Assembly (NCBI RefSeq): GCF_019351435.1
Contig: NZ_JAHWYN010000002.1
Span: forward strand, 310,001-374,000
DNA from: Flavobacterium taihuense
GTDB lineage: Bacteria; Bacteroidota; Bacteroidia; Flavobacteriales; Flavobacteriaceae
DNA: 64,000 nucleotides
Direction: 5' to 3'
How positions within the stretch are numbered: the stretch's first letter is position 1; the number at the start of each line of letters is the position of its first letter. A program made the translations under genes and the position numbers. Below, piece by piece: positions 54,792 to 61,538 of the stretch. The notes below the pieces were generated by a model. It ran no database searches, was not told the origin of the DNA, and saw nothing but the letters and a program-made list of their open reading frames with translations.

Positions 54792-54940
54792 AGCTTTTTG
54801 TTTAGAGTTGGTGATTAAGGGTAAATAGGTTGGTTTTATTTAATGATAATACTAAGATATTGAAAATTATATTTTTAAAGCAATAAAAAGAATATTAAAA
54901 ATAAGGTTCTTTTTGGCTGTCGTCATTTTTAGGCAAACAA

Positions 54941-54970
54941 AAAACCCTCACATTTCTGCAAGGGTTCTAA
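54941..54970 (-). terminator. Terminator of ahcY
   Basis: AACCCT (54943-54948) pairs with AGGGTT (54960-54965); on the minus strand the stem is followed by TTTTTTG. The rest of the 216-bp gap 54792-55007 holds the short repeats ATCATAAATCGCTAATCAG near 54978 and no gene. Confidence 0.65.
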
Positions 54971-55007
54971 ATCTGAAATCATAAATCGCTAATCAGCAAT
55001 CTAAAAT

Positions 55008-56324
55008 CTAGTATCTGTAGTATTCTGGTTTGAATGGACCTTGAACTTCAACTCCAATATAAGCAGCTTGATCGTCACGTAAAGTTTCCAATTCAACTCC
55101 TAATTTTGCTAAGTGTAACATTGCCACTTTTTCATCTAAATGTTTTGGTAACATATAAACTTCATTGTTGTAAGCAGCGCTGTTTTTCCACAATTCGATT
55201 TGTGCCAAAGTTTGGTTGGTGAATGAGTTACTCATTACAAAACTTGGGTGACCTGTAGCACAACCAAGGTTTACCAAACGACCTTCAGCCAAAATGATGA
55301 TATCTTTTCCTGCGATAGTATATTTGTCAACTTGCGGTTTGATTTCGATTTTTGAAGCACCGTGGTTTTTGTTCAACCAAGCCATGTCAATTTCGTTGTC
55401 AAAGTGTCCAATGTTACAAACGATAGTCTTGTCTTTCATTTTTTCGAAATGAGAACCCAAAACGATATCTTTATTTCCGGTTGTGGTGATGATGATATCA
55501 GCATTAGCTACAACAGTATCTAATTTTTTAACTTCAAAACCGTCCATTGCAGCTTGTAAAGCACAAATTGGGTCAATTTCAGTAACAGTTACAATAGAAC
55601 CAGCACCTCTAAAAGAAGCAGCAGTTCCTTTTCCAACATCACCGTATCCACAAACGATTACTCTTTTTCCAGCCAACATAATGTCTGTAGCACGACGAAC
55701 CGCATCAACAGCAGATTCTTTACATCCGTATTTGTTGTCAAATTTAGATTTAGTAACCGAGTCATTTACGTTGATAGCAGGCATTGGCAATGTTCCAGCT
55801 TTTACTCTTTCGTATAATCTGTGTACACCAGTTGTAGTTTCTTCAGACAATCCTTTGATTCCGGCAACCAATTCCGGGTAACGGTCAATAACCATGTTAG
55901 TCAAATCTCCACCGTCATCAAGAATCATGTTCAATGGTTTTCTGTCTTCACCAAAGAATAATGTTTGCTCGATACACCAGTCAAAATCCACTTCGTTCAA
56001 ACCTTTCCAAGCATAAACTTGAATTCCGGCAGCAGCAATAGCAGCAGCAGCTTGATCTTGAGTAGAGAAAATGTTACAAGAACTCCAAGTCACTTCAGCA
56101 CCAAGAGCAATCAATGTTTCTATCAAAACGGCAGTTTGAATCGTCATGTGCAAACATCCTGCAATACGAGCACCTTTAAGAGGTTGTTCGTCTTTGTATT
56201 CTGCACGAAGCGCCATTAATCCTGGCATTTCAGCTTCAGCTAGTTCAATTTCTTTTCTTCCCCAGGCTGCTAGAGAAATGTCTTTTACTTTGAAAGCCAC
56301 AAAAGGCATAGTCGTTGTACTCAT
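55008..56324 (-). CDS. ahcY: Adenosylhomocysteinase (S-adenosylhomocysteine hydrolase)
   Basis: 438 residues, full length. It splits SAH to adenosine and homocysteine, closing the methyl cycle together with metE (30 kb upstream). NAD-binding motif [19 protein letters not shown] (about 219-237), the substrate region [15 protein letters not shown] (about 83-97) and [14 protein letters not shown] near 370-383, and the C-terminal [24 protein letters not shown] are conserved. No SAH riboswitch is visible upstream (bases 56325-56454). Monocistronic with a terminator. Confidence 0.97.
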   Translation of the reverse strand: MSTTTMPFVAFKVKDISLAAWGRKEIELAEAEMPGLMALRAEYKDEQPLKGARIAGCLHMTIQTAVLIETLIALGAEVTWSSCNIFSTQDQAAAAIAAAGIQVYAWKGLNEVDFDWCIEQTLFFGEDRKPLNMILDDGGDLTNMVIDRYPELVAGIKGLSEETTTGVHRLYERVKAGTLPMPAINVNDSVTKSKFDNKYGCKESAVDAVRRATDIMLAGKRVIVCGYGDVGKGTAASFRGAGSIVTVTEIDPICALQAAMDGFEVKKLDTVVANADIIITTTGNKDIVLGSHFEKMKDKTIVCNIGHFDNEIDMAWLNKNHGASKIEIKPQVDKYTIAGKDIIILAEGRLVNLGCATGHPSFVMSNSFTNQTLAQIELWKNSAAYNNEVYMLPKHLDEKVAMLHLAKLGVELETLRDDQAAYIGVEVQGPFKPEYYRY

Positions 56325-56454
56325 TTATAGTATATTTGTATTGTAAAATTTTTTGCAAATTTAGGCAATAAGTTTAGAAATAAACTAATTTATGCGAGAT
56401 TTGTGATTTGTTTAATGTCTTAATCTTTTGAACATTAGATAAATAATTTTTTTT

Positions 56455-56532
56455 GGAGCTAATCCCGCTATCCGCTATATCTTTTTCCGTGCAAAAAAGC
56501 ACGAAAAAAGGATGCCGCTACTATCGGGGCTA
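56455..56532 (-). repeat. Family B intergenic hairpin repeat, copy B4
   Basis: Minus orientation: begins TAGCCCCGATAGTAGCGG, ends GATAGCGGGATTAGCTCC. Tip hairpin CGTGC/GCACG around TTTTTT. Basal pair CCCG/CGGG. Between divergent ahcY and the phosphopantetheinyl transferase gene; no promoter is obvious in the 228-bp gap. Confidence 0.85.
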
Positions 56533-56552
56533 AAAATCACCACAACAACATC

Positions 56553-57209
56553 ATGCCATTATACAAAGCCATAGTCTTAAATCCATCTACCCAAATCCTC
56601 GTTTGGGAAATAACCGAATCTTATCAGGAGCTTTTTGAGGCAGTCGTTCTCAATGATAGTAATATGAATCGATTGAACGGCATGAAGTCCGAAATACATC
56701 AACGTGCTTTCTTAAGTGTTCGCAAACTGTTTCAGATAGCAGGTTACACGGATTTTGATTTGTATTATGACGAATTCGGAAAACCGCATTTGCATGATGG
56801 TAAACATATTTCAATTACCCATTCCCATCAATTTTCGGCCATTATTTTAAGTGATGAAGTGGTTGGAATCGATATCGAACTACAACGCGAAAAAATCATC
56901 CGCATTGCCGATAAATTCGCCGATACAGAGTTTTCTTTTTTAAATCCAGACGAAAAAACAGAATACATTAGAAAGCTAACCGTGATTTGGGGTGTCAAAG
57001 AAGCGATATTTAAAATTAGAAACGAAAAAGGAATTAGTTTCAGAGATCATATTAAAGTCGAAGCTTTTGAAATGAACGATCTGAAAACCAAAAGCGAACT
57101 TCACTTTGACAGTATAATCAAAGAGTTTAATGTATGTTTTGAAGAATTTGAATCAAAAGACAATAATGGTTTAGAACAAAATTTCACTCTGGTTTATGCT
57201 TTTGAATAA
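56553..57209 (+). CDS. 4'-Phosphopantetheinyl transferase superfamily protein
   Basis: 218 residues, Sfp-like. The two signature motifs are VVGIDIELQREKI (about 109-121; Mg and CoA binding Asp/Glu) and VIWGVKEAIFKI (about 147-158; W-x-x-KEA). An N-terminal half (about 1-100) with HISITHSHQFSAII carries the conserved S-H pair. It transfers phosphopantetheine from CoA to carrier proteins of fatty-acid, polyketide or non-ribosomal pathways. No carrier-protein gene is adjacent. GGGP synthase follows 65 bp downstream. Confidence 0.85.
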   Translation: MPLYKAIVLNPSTQILVWEITESYQELFEAVVLNDSNMNRLNGMKSEIHQRAFLSVRKLFQIAGYTDFDLYYDEFGKPHLHDGKHISITHSHQFSAIILSDEVVGIDIELQREKIIRIADKFADTEFSFLNPDEKTEYIRKLTVIWGVKEAIFKIRNEKGISFRDHIKVEAFEMNDLKTKSELHFDSIIKEFNVCFEEFESKDNNGLEQNFTLVYAFE

Positions 57210-57274
57210 TCAGGAATAATTTTAAATCTTTGATTAGCTTTGTCACTTCTTAGTTAATCTTTGTGTAACTGTGT

Positions 57275-58018
57275 ATGACAAATATTTATAATGCTATAAT
57301 TCAGGCCAAAACGGAAAAACGAAAATTACTTGCCATTCTTCTCGATCCCGATAAAATTGTTTGGGAAAATTTGGGATATTTAATCGAAAAAATTAATCAA
57401 TCACCTGCAACACATATTTTCATTGGCGGAAGTCATGTTCAAAATAATATTTTGGATGAATTGATCATTCGTCTAAAACAATTCCCCCCTTTAGTAGATC
57501 GAGGGGTTTTGCCTATTGTCCTTTTTCCTGGAAATCCATCTCAGATTTCTGCCCACGCAGATGCAATTCTATTTCTTTCCTTAATATCAGGCCGGAACCC
57601 CGATTATCTGATAGAGCATCAAGTAGATGCAGTGCCAATTTTGAAAAAAACTGAACTCGAAATTATTTCGACAGGTTATATGTTAATCGAAAGTGGCAGT
57701 GAAACAGCTGTGGCCAGAGTGAGTAACACTAAACCATTGGACAGAAATAATAGCGATTATGCGATGCACACCGCCCAAGCAGGGGAAATGTTGGGACATA
57801 AACTCATTTATCTCGAAGCGGGAAGTGGTGCAAAAAAAGCAGTTCCTTTTGAAATGATAAAAAAAGTATCAAATAATATTGAAATTCCTCTAATTGTTGG
57901 TGGCGGAATTATAGATTTGCAAGGCATTCAAAAAGCCTACGAAGCTGGAGCCGATTTGGTAGTTATTGGTACCGCTTTTGAAAATGATCATAATTTTTTT
58001 GAATCAAGCCCAATCTAA
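57275..58018 (+). CDS. Geranylgeranylglyceryl/heptaprenylglyceryl phosphate synthase family
   Basis: 247 residues, a TIM-barrel PcrB/GGGPS enzyme. Landmark motifs: LLAILLDPDKIVW near 18-30 (Asp binds Mg), THIFIGGSHVQ near 46-56, HKLIYLEAGSGAKKAVP near 176-192 and PLIVGGGIIDLQGIQKAYEAGADLVVIGT split over about 206-234 (phosphate loops). It joins a polyprenyl diphosphate to sn-glycerol-1-phosphate, making an archaeal-type ether lipid precursor. GGGPS homologues are known in Bacteroidota. No G1P dehydrogenase gene is in the window. Upstream of pnuC by 29 bp, probably the same transcript. Confidence 0.88.
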   Translation: MTNIYNAIIQAKTEKRKLLAILLDPDKIVWENLGYLIEKINQSPATHIFIGGSHVQNNILDELIIRLKQFPPLVDRGVLPIVLFPGNPSQISAHADAILFLSLISGRNPDYLIEHQVDAVPILKKTELEIISTGYMLIESGSETAVARVSNTKPLDRNNSDYAMHTAQAGEMLGHKLIYLEAGSGAKKAVPFEMIKKVSNNIEIPLIVGGGIIDLQGIQKAYEAGADLVVIGTAFENDHNFFESSPI

Positions 58019-58047
58019 AATCGTTAATCATAAATCTAAAATTTTAA

Positions 58048-58683
58048 ATGTTAGACTATTTTTTTTCCCAATACAAAGGTTACCCGATTCACGAAGTTTA
58101 CTTAGAATTGATTGGCGTTTTTTTTGGCCTTTGGAGTGTTTGGTGTGCCAAGAAAGACAATATTTGGGTTTTTCCAACGGGTTTAATTAGTACGTCTATA
58201 TATGCTTATTTGCTTTGGCAATGGAGTTTATTGGGAGATTCCATGATTAATGTGTATTATTTTATAATGAGTATTTATGGGTGGTATCACTGGACGCGAA
58301 AAAAAGGGGATGTCGATGAATTTCCAGTATCTGTGATGACTAATAAGGAAAAAGTGATGGCGGTTGTTATTTTTGTATTGACCCTCATTTTTGTAATTAT
58401 AGTCTATCTTTATTTTAATAAATTTGCAAGCTGGTATTCGTACGTTGATACCTTTTTGACTGCAATATTTTTTGTGGGTATGTGGTTGATGGCCAAAAGA
58501 AAAATTGAAAATTGGATTTTTTGGATTGTAGGAGATTTACTTTCCATACCGCTTTATTTTACAAAAGGTTATACTTTTACCTGTTTTCAATATATAATAT
58601 TTACAATTATTGCCGTTTATGGCTATTTAGAATGGAAGAAAATCTTGAACAGCTCGCAAAATCTGGAGCTTCGCCAATTATAA
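58048..58683 (+). CDS. pnuC: PnuC-family transporter (nicotinamide riboside or related vitamin)
   Basis: 211 residues with seven hydrophobic segments. Family features include WSVWCAKKDNIWVFPTGLIS (about 31-50, the N-x-W-x-FP motif), SMINVYYFIMSIYGWYHW (about 66-83, the conserved WYxW) and WIFWIVGDLLSIPLYFTKG. PnuC carriers take up nicotinamide riboside; close relatives PnuT carry thiamine in Bacteroidota. It overlaps the NadR-like kinase gene by 52 bp, which supports nicotinamide riboside and trapping by phosphorylation, but the TPP-riboswitch receptor 2.9 kb downstream leaves thiamine open. Confidence 0.87.
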   Translation: MLDYFFSQYKGYPIHEVYLELIGVFFGLWSVWCAKKDNIWVFPTGLISTSIYAYLLWQWSLLGDSMINVYYFIMSIYGWYHWTRKKGDVDEFPVSVMTNKEKVMAVVIFVLTLIFVIIVYLYFNKFASWYSYVDTFLTAIFFVGMWLMAKRKIENWIFWIVGDLLSIPLYFTKGYTFTCFQYIIFTIIAVYGYLEWKKILNSSQNLELRQL

Positions 58684-60758
58684 AAATTGCCATTTTTGGA
58701 CCAGAATCTACTGGAAAAACTACTTTGGCAACACAACTAGCCGAATATTATAAAACGGTTTGGGTTCCCGAATTCGCACGTGATTATCTACAGGAAAAAT
58801 TAGATAGCGGTCGCGGTATTTGTGATATTGATGATATGTTGCCTATTGCATATGGACAAACCAAATTGGAAAACGAAAGTGCCTTAATTGCGAATAAGTA
58901 TCTTTTTTGTGATACAAATTTGTTGGTAACCAAAGTGTTTTCTGAATTGTATTATAATTTTTGTGATTCATTATTGGATAAAGCGGCGCGTGCCCATCAA
59001 TATGATTTGTTTTTCTTGACAGATATAGATGTGCCATGGGAAGATGATGGTTTGAGAGACAGTCCAGAGGGAAGAGAAAGTGTTTTTGAGGTATTCAAAC
59101 AATCGTTGATTGATAATAAAAAACCTTTTATTACCATTTCAGGTGATAAAGAAACCCGTTTAAAGAAAGCAGTTGCAATCATTGAGGATTTGACGATGGC
59201 TTTTCAGATGGGGTTTACTTCTCTTGATTTTTTACAAATTTATGAACATGGTGTTCCTTTAGAAAATATAAAAACACAGTTTGATATTTTTAAAAAAGGA
59301 ATTCAAAAAAGTGTTCTGGTCAATCCAGCGACTTTAAATAATGGAATCCTAAAATTATCAGATGCCGATTTTGAACAAAAAGCTAATTATTTTGATGCTA
59401 ATATATCAAAACTAAAACTAAAGAAATTTGTTCCGGCTTCTGGTGCGGCAACAAGAATGTTTAAGTTTTTGAGTGCTTTTTTGAATGAGTTTGATTTTGA
59501 AAATGAAAGTATCAATGCCTACATCAATAGAAAAAAAGATACTGAACTGGCTCTTTTTATTATTGGAATGGATAAATTCCCATTTTTTGAAGCTGTAGAT
59601 AAAAAACTGAAGGAAATATATCCCGATTTTAATACTTTGGGGCGTGATTATAAAAATTATTATTTTATTAAGACTCTCTTGTCTCCAGAATATTTCGACT
59701 TTGCCAATAAGCCAAAAGGTATCCTTCCATTTCATAAATATGCAACTCATATAGCACCTCCTATTCAGGAACACTTGTATGAATGTGCGTTTTATGCCAC
59801 TTCAAATAATCAGTCCAATTTGCATTTGACGGTTTCCGAAAATCATCAAGCGCAATTTGAGGAAATTATTGAAAATGTAAAAGGAGAAATTGAGTCTAAA
59901 TCAAATTCAACAATAGCAGTCAGTTATTCGTATCAAAAGAAAGAAACCGACACCGTTGCTGTTGACAATGAAAATAAGCCTTTTCGAAATGAAAAAGGGA
60001 TGCTGGTCTTTAGGCCTGGAGGTCATGGCGCTTTGATAGAGAATTTAAATGCAATTGACGCCGATGTTGTTTTTATAAAAAATATTGATAATGTAAGTCA
60101 AAATAACATTAAACAGATTTCTTTTTATAAGAAAGCATTAGCAGGTGTCCTGATAGAGTTACAACATCAGATTTTTGAATATTTGAAAGCATTGGAGAAT
60201 CATGAAATCAGTTCAGAAAAAATAAGTGAAATTTTAGTTTTTCTGAAAAAGCAATTAAATATCGAGTTAAATGATGATTTTCATAAATTCAAATTGAAAA
60301 ACCAAATCAGAAAATTAAAGGAAATGCTAGACAAGCCTATCAGAGTTTGTGGAATGGTAAAAAATGAAGGAGAACCGGGTGGTGGCCCATTTTGGGTAAG
60401 GGGAATGGATGGAGAATTGACGTTGCAAATTGTTGAGACTTCACAGATTGATTTGAATAATGCTGCACAATTGAAAATTCTGGGTAATGCTACTCATTTT
60501 AATCCAGTGGATTTAGTTTGCGGATTGAAGAATTATCAAAACCAAAAATTCGATTTAAAGGAGTTTGTAGATCCTAATAGTGGCTTTATAGTGCATAAAA
60601 ATAGTGGAGGAATGGATTTAAAAGCCTATGAATTACCTGGTTTATGGAATGGAGCGATGGCCAATTGGCTGACTGTTTTTGTAGAGGTTCCTTTGTTTAC
60701 TTTTAGTCCTGTAAAAACTGTAAATGATTTATTAAAACCAGCACATCAACCGATATAA
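58632..60758 (+). CDS. Fusion protein: NadR-like nucleoside kinase + DUF4301
   Basis: 708 residues from the ATG at 58632 (inside pnuC by 52 bp). Residues 1-190 are a NadR-type P-loop kinase: GPESTGKTTLATQLAEYY (23-40, Walker A), WVPEFARDYLQE, FLTDIDVPWEDDGLRD. From about 193 on it is DUF4301 (516 residues): LQIYEHGVPLENIKTQ, KKFVPASGAATRMFKFL (about 257-273, reminiscent of nucleotidyltransferase GxGTRM loops), VFRPGGHGALIENLN (about 457-471), CGMVKNEGEPGGGPFWV. Two in-frame ATGs at the junction (59196, 59208) suggest former separate genes now without a stop between. Co-transcribed with pnuC and the ArfB-like gene. Probable role in nicotinamide riboside or other vitamin salvage; the DUF4301 reaction is unknown. 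Confidence 0.85.
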   Translation: MEENLEQLAKSGASPIIKIAIFGPESTGKTTLATQLAEYYKTVWVPEFARDYLQEKLDSGRGICDIDDMLPIAYGQTKLENESALIANKYLFCDTNLLVTKVFSELYYNFCDSLLDKAARAHQYDLFFLTDIDVPWEDDGLRDSPEGRESVFEVFKQSLIDNKKPFITISGDKETRLKKAVAIIEDLTMAFQMGFTSLDFLQIYEHGVPLENIKTQFDIFKKGIQKSVLVNPATLNNGILKLSDADFEQKANYFDANISKLKLKKFVPASGAATRMFKFLSAFLNEFDFENESINAYINRKKDTELALFIIGMDKFPFFEAVDKKLKEIYPDFNTLGRDYKNYYFIKTLLSPEYFDFANKPKGILPFHKYATHIAPPIQEHLYECAFYATSNNQSNLHLTVSENHQAQFEEIIENVKGEIESKSNSTIAVSYSYQKKETDTVAVDNENKPFRNEKGMLVFRPGGHGALIENLNAIDADVVFIKNIDNVSQNNIKQISFYKKALAGVLIELQHQIFEYLKALENHEISSEKISEILVFLKKQLNIELNDDFHKFKLKNQIRKLKEMLDKPIRVCGMVKNEGEPGGGPFWVRGMDGELTLQIVETSQIDLNNAAQLKILGNATHFNPVDLVCGLKNYQNQKFDLKEFVDPNSGFIVHKNSGGMDLKAYELPGLWNGAMANWLTVFVEVPLFTFSPVKTVNDLLKPAHQPI

Positions 60759-60759
60759 A

Positions 60760-61161
60760 GTGGAAATCCAAACTATCCTCTCAGAGGTGAAATATAAGGC
60801 AGTAAGAAGCAGTGGTGCCGGTGGACAAAACGTGAATAAAGTTTCGTCCAAAGTAGTGCTGACTTTTGATTTGCATAATTCACAGGCATTTTCAGATGAG
60901 GAGAAATTGTTGCTGGAAACCAATTTACAGAACCGTCTAACAACAGATTTGATTTTGGTTTTAAACTGCGATGAAGATAGAAGTCAACTAAAAAACAAGG
61001 AAATCATCACTAAACGGTTTTTGGAAATTCTAAAAAAAGGATTGTATGTTCCCAAAGAGCGTAAGGCTACCAAAATTCCAAAATCTGTTATTCGAAAAAG
61101 AATCAAGGATAAAAAAAATGTATCTGAGATAAAGAAAACAAGAAGGAAACCAGAGTTTTAG
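60760..61161 (+). CDS. arfB: ArfB/YaeJ-type alternative ribosome-rescue peptidyl-tRNA hydrolase
   Basis: 133 residues, GTG start 1 bp after the preceding stop codon. The release-factor GGQ motif lies in SSGAGGQNVNKVSSKV (18-33), and the C-terminal tail is strongly basic (KEIITKRFLEILKK, then KERKATKIPKS and KKTRRKPEF), as needed to enter the mRNA channel of stalled ribosomes. It hydrolyses peptidyl-tRNA on non-stop complexes. Its tight placement after the kinase-DUF4301 gene indicates co-transcription, although no functional link is known. Confidence 0.9.
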   Translation: MEIQTILSEVKYKAVRSSGAGGQNVNKVSSKVVLTFDLHNSQAFSDEEKLLLETNLQNRLTTDLILVLNCDEDRSQLKNKEIITKRFLEILKKGLYVPKERKATKIPKSVIRKRIKDKKNVSEIKKTRRKPEF

Positions 61162-61171
61162 AATTATGGTT

Positions 61172-61341
61172 AAAGTATTAAGATGGAAGAATTAAGTATT
61201 AAGACAAATGTATTGGGTATTTTAGAGGTACAGTCTAAAAATACCCAATGTTTTTTTCTATAATATCAAATTTTATCAGCTACAGACTTATTTCTTTGCA
61301 TTGAAAAATCTTAATACTTAATTCTTCCATCTTAATACTTT
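61172..61341. repeat. 33-bp perfect inverted repeat flanking a terminator
   Basis: Left arm 61172-61204 (starts AAAGTATTAAGATGGAAG), right arm 61309-61341, exact reverse complement over 33 bp. Each arm contains the unit AAGTATTAAGA twice. The 104-bp interior contains the terminator at 61209. The right arm overlies the -33 region of the TPP-riboswitch promoter. Confidence 0.85.
61209..61258 (+). terminator. Terminator after arfB
   Basis: ATTGGGTATTTTAGA (from about 61211) pairs with TCTAAAAATACCCAAT (to about 61249) around a short loop, followed by a run of T. It lies inside the 33-bp inverted repeat. Confidence 0.8.
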
Positions 61342-61346
61342 TTTTC

Positions 61347-61354
61347 TACCTTTG
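61347..61354 (+). promoter_or_regulatory. -7 promoter element upstream of the TPP riboswitch
   Basis: TACCTTTG fits TAnnTTTG; transcription would begin at about 61360, at the first bases of the aptamer. Confidence 0.6.
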
Positions 61355-61359
61355 CACTG

Positions 61360-61434
61360 TCTCAAAGGGGTGCTCCAAATAACGAGCTGAGATCATACCC
61401 AAAGAACCTGGGCGGGTAATGCTGCCAAGGGAAA
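61360..61434 (+). ncRNA. TPP (THI-box) riboswitch
   Basis: All THI-box landmarks are in order: AAAGGGGTGCTCC (P1/P2 strand), GAGCTGAGATCATACCC (the CUGAGA T-loop core), GAACCTGGGCGGGTAATGC (the conserved ACCUG..GGNUAAUGC), then GCCAAGGGAA closing P1. It binds thiamine pyrophosphate and represses the downstream TonB-dependent receptor. About 105 bases separate it from the ATG; they contain AATTCCCCC close to the start codon, which can pair with the 3' P1 strand (GGGAA) and may be the switching partner. Confidence 0.95.
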
Positions 61435-61538
61435 AAACGACAAAAAATAGCGTGCACACTATCTATTTGTTGTAGAACAATCATTTATTAATTTAAACAA
61501 AAGAATAATTCCCCCTTTTATTCGTAAACTATTTACGG

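Noticed and set aside
56325-56454. SAH riboswitch upstream of ahcY
   Set aside because: No SAH aptamer core is visible and the region is simple AT-rich DNA.
58512-58631. Upstream start of the kinase-DUF4301 gene
   Set aside because: The extension is the out-of-frame image of pnuC; the kinase domain begins right after the ATG at 58632.
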